Assembly: GCA_964578625.1 (NCBI GenBank)
Contig: CAZODQ010000009.1
Span: 1-62,298, forward strand
DNA: 62,298 bases
Direction: 5' to 3'
Source: CAZBSE01 sp964578625
Lineage (GTDB): Bacteria; Actinomycetota; Humimicrobiia; Humimicrobiales; Humimicrobiaceae
Shown here: one piece after another, positions 36,925-44,906 of the stretch
Position numbering within the stretch: position 1 is the first letter of the stretch
How the letters are laid out: each line of letters begins with the position of its first letter
Translations under genes and position numbers: made by a program
The notes under the pieces: generated by a model
Told to the model about the DNA's origin: nothing
Seen by the model: the letters and a program-made list of their open reading frames with translations, nothing else
The model's database searches: none

Positions 36925-38334
36925 ATGAAAAGAATTAGCTTAATAATATTTACGATAGCTACATTAGTTCTTCTAAGCTGCACTCAGCCAGCTTCAAAAA
37001 CTCAGGTAGAGAAAAAGGAAGTAGAGCCAGAAACACAGGTGGTTACTTCAAAGGCAGAATGGTCCGAAGAGGAGAGCGAAGAGATAGCAAAAAAGCTTTT
37101 GCAAAATAGCCCTACATTTAAATCACGAGGTATTGAAGATAGTCTTAAGCTGATAGCTTCTATACCTCTGGAGCAGCCATTTGAATGGCAGTTTGACTAT
37201 AAGTTCAACTGCTGGTGTTCTGAATACGGGAGGCTGGGTAGCGAACCAACTCCTCAAGATACTACCCCGCACCAAGCTCAGATTGTAGTTGGGCAAGGAG
37301 AAGTAACCTATGCGGTTATTGACGAGGAGTGGGATGTCTTGCTGGAAACCTCTATCAAAACTTCCAGCCAGGAAGAACGACCGACTGGAACTCCTGGAGG
37401 TAATGAGGTTAGTGTTAGTTTTATTGAAGAGAGCAACTACAGGGTCTCTGGGGATAGCTTTACAAACAAAGAAGTAGCAACCGAGAGGTGGTGGCGCACC
37501 AATCTTTTAAATCTTTCAGATGAAACCGGAGAACCAGTTACCGGACTAAAACTAAGCCTTGAGAGTGATATATCATTTGAGGGAAAATCTGAGGGGATAG
37601 AAAAGGACCAGATGACCAGGATTGGTCCCCCAACATATGAATGGTCCTTGGGTGATGTCCCCGATGGTAAAACCATAGCTACTAATGGATGGCCCTGGGA
37701 CGCTTTTGTTTTTAGCCAGAGTTTCCCGGGTAAGCTAGCACCTGGCTATGACGTCTCTCGCTCATTTGATAAAACTGTCTTCTTGACTCAGGGTATTCAG
37801 ACATTAACCATAACATTTATACCAAGGGAAGAATCAATAGATACAGTAACCATCTATGTCCATACTGATGAAGACCAATTTGTAAATCCAGTAGTACTAT
37901 CCTACTTTTCTAACAGTGGAGGAGAAGTAAAAATCGAACAGAGTGGTCACCGCTCTGAAATAAGATCGGTGTCAGTGGAGCTCAATACCCCTTTAACCGT
38001 TACCGTTACTATCCAGGTGACACCCAAAGTACCTTTGGTTCAATATAAACCCGGCACCGGAATTAATACAGAGCGGATAACTGTTCCTGAGAATGGGATT
38101 ACCACCGGTAGCTCCGTTTCATACACCACCGAAGTGGGTACTTGGACTTGGAGTGCTGAAGGTGATTATGTTTGGAATTGGGGCGTCCGTGCTGCCTCTG
38201 ATGTGAATATAAGCTTCGGTAGAAGTTCTTCCATCCCAATTTCCATCTGGATTCTTCTGACAGTAGTAATTCTAGGGGCAACTATCCTAGGTATTATACT
38301 CTACAGGCGAAGACGGAAAAGGGTCTCTACTTAG
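36925..38334 (+). CDS. Lipoprotein with C-terminal transmembrane anchor, unknown function
   Basis: A 469-aa envelope protein. A lipobox LLSC (Cys at residue 19) ends the signal peptide, and a C-terminal helix (about 443-463) is followed by YRRRRKR, so it appears anchored at both ends. The N-terminal part includes EIAKKLLQNSPTF, a pattern seen in hypothetical proteins of anaerobic bacteria and archaea; the rest is probably beta-rich. Base composition and codon choice are visibly richer in G and C than the AT-rich genes on both sides, suggesting a separate origin. No catalytic motif is visible. Confidence 0.75.
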   Translation: MKRISLIIFTIATLVLLSCTQPASKTQVEKKEVEPETQVVTSKAEWSEEESEEIAKKLLQNSPTFKSRGIEDSLKLIASIPLEQPFEWQFDYKFNCWCSEYGRLGSEPTPQDTTPHQAQIVVGQGEVTYAVIDEEWDVLLETSIKTSSQEERPTGTPGGNEVSVSFIEESNYRVSGDSFTNKEVATERWWRTNLLNLSDETGEPVTGLKLSLESDISFEGKSEGIEKDQMTRIGPPTYEWSLGDVPDGKTIATNGWPWDAFVFSQSFPGKLAPGYDVSRSFDKTVFLTQGIQTLTITFIPREESIDTVTIYVHTDEDQFVNPVVLSYFSNSGGEVKIEQSGHRSEIRSVSVELNTPLTVTVTIQVTPKVPLVQYKPGTGINTERITVPENGITTGSSVSYTTEVGTWTWSAEGDYVWNWGVRAASDVNISFGRSSSIPISIWILLTVVILGATILGIILYRRRRKRVST

Positions 38335-38426
38335 GATCCTAGAGGGAATTATTATTTTGTTTGCTTTAGTTTTACTGTTTTTGGAATTAACCTTCCCCCA
38401 TTTTTAATATAATTTTGTAATTTAAA

Positions 38427-38530
38427 TTAACTCTGGTATAAATATACCCCCATTAAGCAGAAAAATCTTGGTTTGAACTTCGTTTTCCCTCCCCAGCCAC
38501 CTTTAGCAGTAGTTAAGGGGAACAACTTCC
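38427..38530 (+). repeat. Spacer repeat R2
   Basis: Intergenic block after the anchored lipoprotein gene. It runs from AACTCTGGTATAAA through AAAATCTTGGTTTGAACTTCG to CTCCCCAGCC. It aligns well with the block at 44762-44850 (same order: CTCTGG, AAAATCTTGGTT, TCCCCAGC). The remainder of this 355-nt gap is AT-rich, with no gene. Confidence 0.5.
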
Positions 38531-38689
38531 CTAATTTTATCAAAATTATTAAAGCATTTTACTTTTATATTAATAAGATTTAAATAAATATTTTCATTGT
38601 TTAGGCATATTGATCTAAGAAAAAAGTGTTAAAATTATACTTAAATTATACAGGAGTGGAAATTTTAAAGAATTTAATAATTCATAGAT

Positions 38690-39841
38690 ATGAAAAATAG
38701 AAATTACATAAAAAAAGTATATAGGTACCCGACAGAAAGAGATGCAGTATTTATACTAGGAGCTGGTACTTCATATTCTGATGGAATTCCATTACAATTC
38801 GAGATACTTCCAATAATTCTTTCAAGTAGATACTCTACTATTGCTACCTCAAAAATGGGAAAATTAGTAATTGAATTTATAAAAGATAATTTCGCCTATA
38901 GTTCTAAAGAAAAATTATTTCCAACATTAGAAGAAATTTTTGGTTACTTGGATTTTTTTATTAATCAAAATTTAAATTTAAACACAAAATATAAAAAAGA
39001 CGACATATCAGAAGTAAAGGAATCATTAATAAAGCTTATTCATTATGTAATTAGTAGATATTCAAGGGAAATACTTAATAACTCTAAAAAACCAAAAGTT
39101 AAAAATTATAGGAAGTTTTGGGAGTTAATCAAAGAATATAATAGAAATATATCAATCATAACATTGAATTATGATACGTTACTTGAAGAATCATTTGACT
39201 TTCTCTATCCAGATTATGGATTAATAGATTATTGTATCCATTTAATAAACTATGATCATCCTCCTAGAATGGATGCTTTTGATTGGTGGGATAATCCAAG
39301 AGAATTTATAACTGTGTGGAATAATAACAATCCTATCCCAATAAAGATAATGAAAATTCATGGTAGTTTAAATTGGAAGTATTGTAGTAAATGTCATAGG
39401 ATTTTATTAACACCTTGGGATACTGATATTGATTTGAATACTGGCAAATTAATCCGTCATGACTATGAAATAGATAAAAGTTATATATATCGTTGTCCGA
39501 TAGATAATACAATTTTTGAGACTTTGATTTTGCAACCTTCACATTTAAAAAATTTTAAAAATCCCATAATAAAAGAAATCTTCAATGAATCCGTATTAGA
39601 ATTTAAAAATTCAAAAAGATTAATTTTTATTGGTTATTCTTTTCCAGATGCGGATATTTATATTAGGGCAATGCTAAATAAAGCTTCCATATATGATAAA
39701 GAAATTTTTATTATAGATACAAATAAGTCAAAGGATTTTAATTATAAATTCAGATCACTCGGAAAAAATGTTCATTTTATTGAATCAACGTTTGAGGATG
39801 TATTGGTAAACAAAAAATTCTTTGGTGAATTAATATCATAA
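38690..39841 (+). CDS. Stand-alone SIR2-like protein
   Basis: A 383-aa protein of the SIR2_2 type. It has an NAD-binding-like opening (VFILGAGTSYSDGIPL), an ITLNYDTLLEESF motif, a middle IMKIHGSLNWKYCSKCHR with a C-x-x-C pair and a second CPID-type knuckle (a small zinc site), and a C-terminal IFIGYSFPDADIYIRAML-type strand. SIR2-like proteins in defence islands often deplete NAD on phage infection, but some are only regulators. It has no partner gene on its strand; convergent TcmP lies 355 nt away. The start is provisional, since the best upstream SD is about 35 nt away. Confidence 0.85.
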   Translation: MKNRNYIKKVYRYPTERDAVFILGAGTSYSDGIPLQFEILPIILSSRYSTIATSKMGKLVIEFIKDNFAYSSKEKLFPTLEEIFGYLDFFINQNLNLNTKYKKDDISEVKESLIKLIHYVISRYSREILNNSKKPKVKNYRKFWELIKEYNRNISIITLNYDTLLEESFDFLYPDYGLIDYCIHLINYDHPPRMDAFDWWDNPREFITVWNNNNPIPIKIMKIHGSLNWKYCSKCHRILLTPWDTDIDLNTGKLIRHDYEIDKSYIYRCPIDNTIFETLILQPSHLKNFKNPIIKEIFNESVLEFKNSKRLIFIGYSFPDADIYIRAMLNKASIYDKEIFIIDTNKSKDFNYKFRSLGKNVHFIESTFEDVLVNKKFFGELIS

Positions 39842-39957
39842 TTTTTTCAGATTTATTACTAAACTGGATAAGATAGTACCCTGAAAGATGTTATTTTGAA
39901 AGAAGGGATAGTTGAGATATATTTGAATAGTTTTTTAATTTTATAATTACATTTAAA

Positions 39958-40150
39958 ATTTGGTTCGAAATTTCGCAGCCCAGGGCAGCTATAAATCTTT
40001 TTAATTTTATACTATAAATATTGTTTTTGGAGGGTTTTTTAAAATACTTTATTATAGATATTACTTTTATAGAAAAACAATACTGAAGAGTAGAAATCTG
40101 ATTTCTGGTTCGAATCCTCTTTTGACACTAGCTTGTGCAGCAAGAAAAGT
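39958..40150 (+). repeat. Spacer repeats R3a and R3b
   Basis: Two motif copies lie between the SIR2-like gene and tcmP. R3a begins TTGGTTCGAAATTTCGC at 39960; R3b has CTGGTTCGAATCC at 40105. Between them is a block (40011-40100) aligning with R1: TATAAATATTGTTTTT is identical, and the later hairpin unit differs mostly by transitions. The rest of the 355-nt gap has no gene. The T-arm-like motif does not form a tRNA here. Confidence 0.55.
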
Positions 40151-40196
40151 GACTAACTTTACTATAATAGAGGTCTTAAAAAAATAATTATTAAAT

Positions 40197-41051
40197 TTAT
40201 CTTATATTCATTAATCTTTTCATATTATATTTTTTTATTATTTGGTTCATTATTTTTAATCCAGTTTCATTAAATCCACAGAAAATCAAGCAATATAAAG
40301 GAGCATTCTTTGAATTAACCATTATTACAGGTTCTGATACAAATTTAAATTGTGTTTCCAATTTTCTTTTATAAACTTTACTTAAATCTTCACCAGATCT
40401 TGCTTTTTTAACTATTCTTTGCTTGCCAAATAAAACCATTTGATCATCTTTTTCATAAATCTCTTTAATAATATCTGAATTGCCAAAAAATTTATTTATT
40501 TTCCCAAATCTACTATCATCAATTTGTTCATATTTATTAGGGAAACAATACCTATTAACTCCCATTATTGAAAAATTTAGAAGTATTTCTATTCCATTTA
40601 CTAAACTAACCTCTTTAATTGTATCCCAATTATAGTCTATCCCATAAGGATCTAAAAAAATAAAGCCCCTCTTCAATTTATCTTTTCTAAATATTGGAAT
40701 TATTTTTTTTATGAGGATTGAGTTACAATTGCCATTTTCGATTTTATATTTTATTTTTTTATAGCTATTTAATTTTTCTTTTAAAATTTCTTTTTTTATG
40801 CGATCTAACTCAATAAAATAATATTTTTTAAAAGGTATCTCCAGATTTATAGCTACTAAAGGAGAACCTTGGATAAATGTTTCTTCATCTTTGCTCTCAG
40901 CAATAGAAGGTCCAGAAAAAGCATCTATATAATAAAATCCTGTGCACCATTTTTGGTTATTGAGTATTTTTGTATAAGCATTTAAATATTTCTTAAGAAT
41001 ATTTAATTTATCCTTGGACCAAGCTCCGATTTTGTCAATTTTGTCTTCCAT
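40197..41051 (-). CDS. tcmP: Three-Cys-motif partner protein TcmP
   Basis: A 284-aa protein with a methyltransferase-like first half. It opens with WSKDKLNILKKYLNAY and FYYIDAFSGP (39-48), then has YYFIELDR (acidic residue at the end of strand 2) and RGFIFLDPYG, the position of a catalytic motif IV. This is the pattern of the TcmP family. It is named for its pairing with a radical-SAM-like gene carrying a three-cysteine motif, which here is the gene directly upstream, overlapping by 17 nt. The reaction is unknown; a nucleic acid or peptide modification is possible but unproven. Confidence 0.8.
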   Translation of the reverse strand: MEDKIDKIGAWSKDKLNILKKYLNAYTKILNNQKWCTGFYYIDAFSGPSIAESKDEETFIQGSPLVAINLEIPFKKYYFIELDRIKKEILKEKLNSYKKIKYKIENGNCNSILIKKIIPIFRKDKLKRGFIFLDPYGIDYNWDTIKEVSLVNGIEILLNFSIMGVNRYCFPNKYEQIDDSRFGKINKFFGNSDIIKEIYEKDDQMVLFGKQRIVKKARSGEDLSKVYKRKLETQFKFVSEPVIMVNSKNAPLYCLIFCGFNETGLKIMNQIIKKYNMKRLMNIR

Positions 41052-41925
41052 TTGTACAATTGCACCCTTTAAATTTCCATTTTAAAAGACTCCAAAGATC
41101 TTTTGTTTCCTTGCATAAACTTGGTTGGAAACCAAGCCATTTTTTAAAAGATTCATATGCTTCTAGCCGATCATTAATTGGATATCTCATTCTTCCATCT
41201 GGATGTTTTTTAAGAAATTTTCTAGGAGCTTTTTTTGAAAAATTAAATAAACCCGGATATTGTCTTAAAGTTCCAATTGTAACCATTTCGGGGCCTATTT
41301 CTGAAACCTTTTTGCAAATGTCTGCATAATTACGAATACCAGTTTCAAGAATAATTGGGTCTATTCTAATTCTGACTCTCCATCCTTTATCAATTAATTT
41401 TTTAGCATATCTTAATCTTTCAAGGGGATGCGGAGTACCTTTTTCAAATTGCTCATAAGATGGATTTGAATTTACAGAAAATGAGATGATTATTTGTTGA
41501 GAAGGTATTGAATCCAATAATATTTTAATATTAGTACTTTTAGTCAGCAATAATAAAAATTTATCATTTTGATTTCTAAAATATTCCAATGCCTTTTGCA
41601 GAAGTGGAGGAACAACAGCCAAACTATCTGCAAGTTCCCCAGTAGAATAAACTCCTGGATTTGAATTGTTTAGTTCATATTCAACTTCACTCCAATCATT
41701 TGTGAATAAGTTAGGTTCTGTATTTCCTCTAAAAGTTAATTTTAAATAACAATACAAACAATTATATGGACAACCATTAGAGAGTATTAATTCATAAAAA
41801 TGTGGACAAATTACTGAAGATGGTGTTTTATTAAAAAGTTTTACAAATTTACTTTTTCTTTTTCTATAAATCATTTCTATATTTTGTTTTGATTTGATTA
41901 TACCTACCATATATAATTCAATCAA
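41035..41925 (-). CDS. SPL-like radical SAM protein
   Basis: A 296-aa radical SAM protein of the spore photoproduct lyase-like group. The [4Fe-4S] motif is CPYNCLYC (C52, C56, C59), preceded by the SPL-like ICPHFYELILSNG. Later segments FSVNSNP, GWRVRIRIDPII and TIGTLRQYPGL are also SPL-like. A further cysteine cluster (SLCKE, GCNC) stands near the C-terminus. The start is uncertain: TTG gives 296 aa, and an ATG 15 nt downstream is an alternative. It forms a two-gene unit with tcmP. SPL-like proteins in such pairs are not expected to repair spore photoproducts, so the function is open. Confidence 0.8.
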   Translation of the reverse strand: MIELYMVGIIKSKQNIEMIYRKRKSKFVKLFNKTPSSVICPHFYELILSNGCPYNCLYCYLKLTFRGNTEPNLFTNDWSEVEYELNNSNPGVYSTGELADSLAVVPPLLQKALEYFRNQNDKFLLLLTKSTNIKILLDSIPSQQIIISFSVNSNPSYEQFEKGTPHPLERLRYAKKLIDKGWRVRIRIDPIILETGIRNYADICKKVSEIGPEMVTIGTLRQYPGLFNFSKKAPRKFLKKHPDGRMRYPINDRLEAYESFKKWLGFQPSLCKETKDLWSLLKWKFKGCNCTNGRQN

Positions 41926-42244
41926 ATGTATTATTTTTTTAAAATTGTTCTAGAAATATCTATGAGTAATCTGGTCTGTAAGAAGAAAAATTTATAATTC
42001 TTATTTGCTCCACACTTCCGCTCAGGCACTCCTCACCTAGTTGGTTATTTAAGTTTCTTGTTTCTTTTATTTATTTAGTTTTGAATGGAATACCTTCTTT
42101 GGACCAGGCGAGTTTAGAAAAAGCTATGCATGTTCAAATATAGTTTTCAGATAGAAGCAGAGCTTTTGATGAATGGGAGTGAATTATGTATTAATTGAAT
42201 TCATTTCAGCAAACTTGAAGTTAAATGAAATTGTCAAGGGAAAA
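41926..42244. other. Intergenic region with gene remnant-like stretch
   Basis: About 320 nt without an intact gene. A reading on the plus strand at about 42078-42138 (LNGIPSLDQASLEKAM) has non-random codon use but ends in stops, so it may be debris of a lost gene. Nothing else was recognised. Confidence 0.35.
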
Positions 42245-42784
42245 TTAATTAGAAATTAATTTTTTTACCTCTGGTAATGTAAGAATTGCTTCAGCATCTA
42301 TTTTTAATTTAGGTTTACGGCTTTTATCTTTTCTTGCAAGCAAGTAATTTACAAAAAGCTGTTTTACATATTTATCAGGGGGAGTAAAAAATTCATAACC
42401 GAATATATCTCTTTTAACCTTTTCTAAGATTTCAATAGGGTATTCTTCTGAATCTTTCCAAAATTTAAGAATAGCTTTGCTCTCCTTTAAATAAATCGGA
42501 ATTGCAGATAGCCTTTCTTTTCTATTTATTTTTACATCTATCTTAATACGCCTATTACTCCAGTACAATAATCGGTAATTATTTTGTTTACAAATATCTT
42601 CAAGTTTATGTTTCGCTTTCTGAAAATCAGCTTCCTTTATAAAAATATCAATATCTTCATTTTCACGTATAAAATTTCCAACATAGCCAGCAATACTTAC
42701 CCCGCCATATACCCAATAATCAATTCCGGCATCTTCTAATGCTGGAAGTAATATTTTAAAAACTGGTTCAAGATGATCATTCAT
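42245..42784 (-). CDS. Nucleotidyltransferase-fold protein
   Basis: A 179-aa predicted nucleotidyltransferase of the AbiEii/LicD/ANT-like superfamily: GG (27-28), then ENEDIDIFIK with the two metal-binding aspartates D44 and D46. The C-terminal half carries FTPPDKYVKQLF. It could be the toxin of an AbiE-like or MNT-like pair. The gene upstream on the same strand is the broken DUF6602 gene (13-nt gap), not a canonical antitoxin, so a toxin role is not demonstrated. An AGGA box precedes the ATG. Confidence 0.75.
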   Translation of the reverse strand: MNDHLEPVFKILLPALEDAGIDYWVYGGVSIAGYVGNFIRENEDIDIFIKEADFQKAKHKLEDICKQNNYRLLYWSNRRIKIDVKINRKERLSAIPIYLKESKAILKFWKDSEEYPIEILEKVKRDIFGYEFFTPPDKYVKQLFVNYLLARKDKSRKPKLKIDAEAILTLPEVKKLISN

Positions 42785-42797
42785 AAAATCCTAATAA

Positions 42798-43535
42798 TTA
42801 TTCCCATTTATCAAAGGGCTCAAAATATGGTTTTAGTTCTATACTCCTGCCTAAAAATTTACTACCGTAAGAAATTAAATAAAAATACAAATAACCCAAG
42901 CAAGCTGCTTTACCTTCAACAATAAGAAATTCACTTTCAGACGACCACTTTATTAATCTCCCCTTTTTTATAAGAACGCCTCGGTTTAATATGCAAATTA
43001 AATCAAAAAGTTCACCTCAGTTATTTTTATTTATTTCATCTTTAATTGTATCCCATGTAGCGCCTTCATAAGCAAAAACTACTCTTAATGGTCTATCCAG
43101 TATGGGTGTTATGAAGATCTGAGTTGAACTTTTAGTTACCTCAAGGTTTACTACTTTTGTCAGGGTTTCCTTTGCTTCAACAAGTTTTTCTCTAGTTAGA
43201 TTTGATTTTACTTCAATGACACTAAAGACACCTTCAGCAAGATAAATATTATCAGAACCAATGTTTAAGCTAGGAGCATCATCTCTTATGATTAATACAT
43301 CAAGTTGACCAGTTCTATTATTTTTAGAATCCCAAATTTCACCTGATACTGTTGATAGTTTTGTAGGTAGTACCTTTTTCAAAAAATCTCTACAAAAATA
43401 TTCTCTGTTTTTCCCTATATTATCCGAAGCATTTTGTTCTTTTGAGCGATTATACTCAGCTAAAAGAACGTCTGCTGTCTTTTGGAAATAAGAATAAAGT
43501 ATTGGCTTATTATTCATACTTTTATATTCTTTCAA
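42798..43535 (-). pseudogene. DUF6602 gene interrupted by an in-frame TGA
   Basis: DUF6602 (PDDEXK-like) protein. The first 172 codons carry TGQLDVLIIRDDAPSLNIG and GVFSVIEVKSNLTRE, consistent with the D...ExK catalytic core. They end at TGA (43017-43019). The same frame then continues for 72 codons with coherent protein sequence (GELFDLICILNRGVLIK, then GRLIKWSS, GSKFLGRSIELKPYFEPFDKWE) that matches the C-terminal end expected of this family, before TAA. One substitution, for example TGG to TGA, explains it. It is either a recent pseudogene or a sequencing error; read-through is unlikely, since other genes here use TGA as stop. The N-terminal part may still be expressed. It lies 13 nt before the nucleotidyltransferase gene. 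Confidence 0.75.
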
Positions 43536-43634
43536 ACTATTTGATAATAGTATTTAATTATAACTCTTCAAGGTATTAGAGATAAAGCAAACTATATAGC
43601 AAAATCTTGCTCTTAAAAGTCTACGTAGATAAAC

Positions 43635-43892
43635 CTATTTTCTATAAGGAATTGGGCCTGGATACCATATTATATTATCATCAGGACCACCATGATTAGG
43701 CATCTCCTCTTCGGCATGACAGCGGAATTCGTCTACATATTCTATTGCTCTGTTTAAGAAATGCATATCTTTTTTAGGAAGAAGTTTTTGAGTCATTTTT
43801 TTACTAACCTCAATTAGCCTACATCGGATATCATAAACATCTTTTCCGCAACGCCTCCATTCTTCTTTGTTTCCAGAATATTTATATCCCAT
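43635..43892 (-). CDS. Small protein, unknown function
   Basis: An 85-aa soluble, charged protein with three or four cysteines and a C-terminal Pro-rich tail (IIWYPGPIPYRK). It is not recognised. A very strong AAGGAGGTGAGAA ribosome-binding site precedes its ATG, and it follows the HTH/zinc protein on the same strand after 52 nt, so it is probably expressed with it. Helical segments around RRAIEYVDEFR-like sequence suggest an alpha-helical fold. Confidence 0.6.
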   Translation of the reverse strand: MGYKYSGNKEEWRRCGKDVYDIRCRLIEVSKKMTQKLLPKKDMHFLNRAIEYVDEFRCHAEEEMPNHGGPDDNIIWYPGPIPYRK

Positions 43893-43944
43893 TTCTCACC
43901 TCCTTATGGAGAAGAATATTTTCCAATATTTAGATAGGTTCAAA

Positions 43945-44451
43945 TCAATAAACTTGGGCTACATCTATACCTTCCAGATACATTCCTTTGTACTCCTCGG
44001 GAGCACAACTATTTTCTACTCTTTTACGATATTCAGCCAAACATTCACCCGAGCATACTGTTTTATCTTCTTTTCCTTTTTTTAAAGGTATTACTTTCCC
44101 ACAGATAAAGCAGGATCCAATTCTCCAATTAATTTCGGGCTCTTCTTTTGATAATCGCTTTATTACATTCTTTACTTTAAGTCTCTCAATAAAGCCCTTG
44201 AGGTCCTTTACATCAACTTTCCACTCTCTAGCAAGTCTTAGGCCTGCAAGCTCTCCTTTTTTTAGATAACGATACACTGTTGTTTTGTCTATTTTTAGTA
44301 TTTCTGCTACTTCTTCTGGTGATAACCAATCTCTATAAATTTCCTCTCTAATTCTTATTACGCGGGGATTTTCTGTTACTAGAAAATTTTGTTTAGTGAA
44401 ATTGCCAGCACTCGGATTAACAGTAGTTTTTCCTTTTATTATTTCATTCAT
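43945..44451 (-). CDS. Excisionase-type HTH protein with C-terminal zinc-binding motif
   Basis: A 168-aa protein. The middle is an excisionase (MerR-like, HTH_17) domain: LSPEEVAEILKIDKTTVYRYLKKGEL, then GLRLAREWKVDVKDLKGFI (cited here as two short stretches). The C-terminal part has CFICGKVI and CSGECLAEYRKR, a probable zinc knuckle. The start is the ATG with AAGGAGG upstream; a reading 10 codons longer is less likely. Such proteins regulate mobile elements and often act with recombinases; several are nearby. An inverted repeat upstream may be its own operator. Confidence 0.85.
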   Translation of the reverse strand: MNEIIKGKTTVNPSAGNFTKQNFLVTENPRVIRIREEIYRDWLSPEEVAEILKIDKTTVYRYLKKGELAGLRLAREWKVDVKDLKGFIERLKVKNVIKRLSKEEPEINWRIGSCFICGKVIPLKKGKEDKTVCSGECLAEYRKRVENSCAPEEYKGMYLEGIDVAQVY

Positions 44452-44490
44452 TTTAATACACCTCCTTTTCATCTTTCGCATTTTAATATA

Positions 44491-44521
44491 TGTTATTACA
44501 TGTTAGCTTAATATAATAACA
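44491..44521 (-). promoter_or_regulatory. Inverted repeat upstream of the HTH/zinc protein
   Basis: TGTTATTA and TAATAACA form a perfect 8-bp inverted repeat with a 15-nt spacer, about 40 nt before the start of the HTH/zinc gene. It is the expected place and size for an autoregulatory operator, with no experimental support. Confidence 0.45.
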
Positions 44522-44761
44522 GCATTTTGCAGTTTGTCAACAATTTTTTTCAATTATAGAACTATGCTGTAATTGATAAATATTAGAATAAAAGCATAGC
44601 TCTTGGGTATCTGGAGATGATTAAATAAGCTCTTTTTTAAAAGAAAGACAATCATTACTGTTGATTATTTTTTAGTAAGTGATAGAAATTTCAGAAAACT
44701 ATACAAAATTACTTCTTTTGTATAATTTATTTTCTTGGTAATTATTAAAAAGGTTAAAAAT

Positions 44762-44850
44762 TAAACTCTGGAATAAAAAAATTTTCATTTAAAAGTAAAA
44801 TCTTGGTTCTAACTTTGTCCACTGTCCCCAGCAGGAAAATTGACCAACTC
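44762..44850 (+). repeat. Spacer repeat R4
   Basis: Diverged copy of the R2 spacer: CTCTGGAATAAA, then AAAATCTTGGTTCTAACTTTG, then TGTCCCCAGCAGGAAAA. The last part also aligns with R3b (CAGCAAGAAAAGTGACTAACT). It lies on the same strand as the other copies. Confidence 0.5.
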
Positions 44851-44906
44851 GCTTAGTTAATTAGAGTTTTAAAAGATAAGTTATTTTATTTCAGTTATGT
44901 TTTAAA

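Larger units (their letters stand above)
44482..44906. other. Intergenic region between HTH and XRE genes
   Basis: This 425-nt gap lies upstream of the HTH/zinc gene and downstream of the XRE gene, both on the minus strand. It holds the 8-bp operator-like repeat, a second inverted repeat CTATGCT/AGCATAG with a long loop near 44563-44600, and the spacer repeat R4. No gene was recognised. Confidence 0.5.

Noticed and set aside
40101..40125. Possible tRNA because of GGTTCGAATCC
   Set aside because: The flanking bases do not form a T-stem, and no acceptor, D or anticodon arms can be placed upstream. It is kept only as part of the spacer repeat.
42245..43535. Canonical AbiE or MNT/HEPN toxin-antitoxin pair
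   Set aside because: The NTase-like gene is preceded by a broken DUF6602 gene, not by a HEPN or AbiEi antitoxin, so the pair cannot be named.
36600..44850. Integron attC sites
   Set aside because: The repeats show no clear R''-R' core pair (RYYYAAC/GTTRRRY) or attC-like imperfect palindrome, and no IntI-specific insertion is visible in the recombinases.
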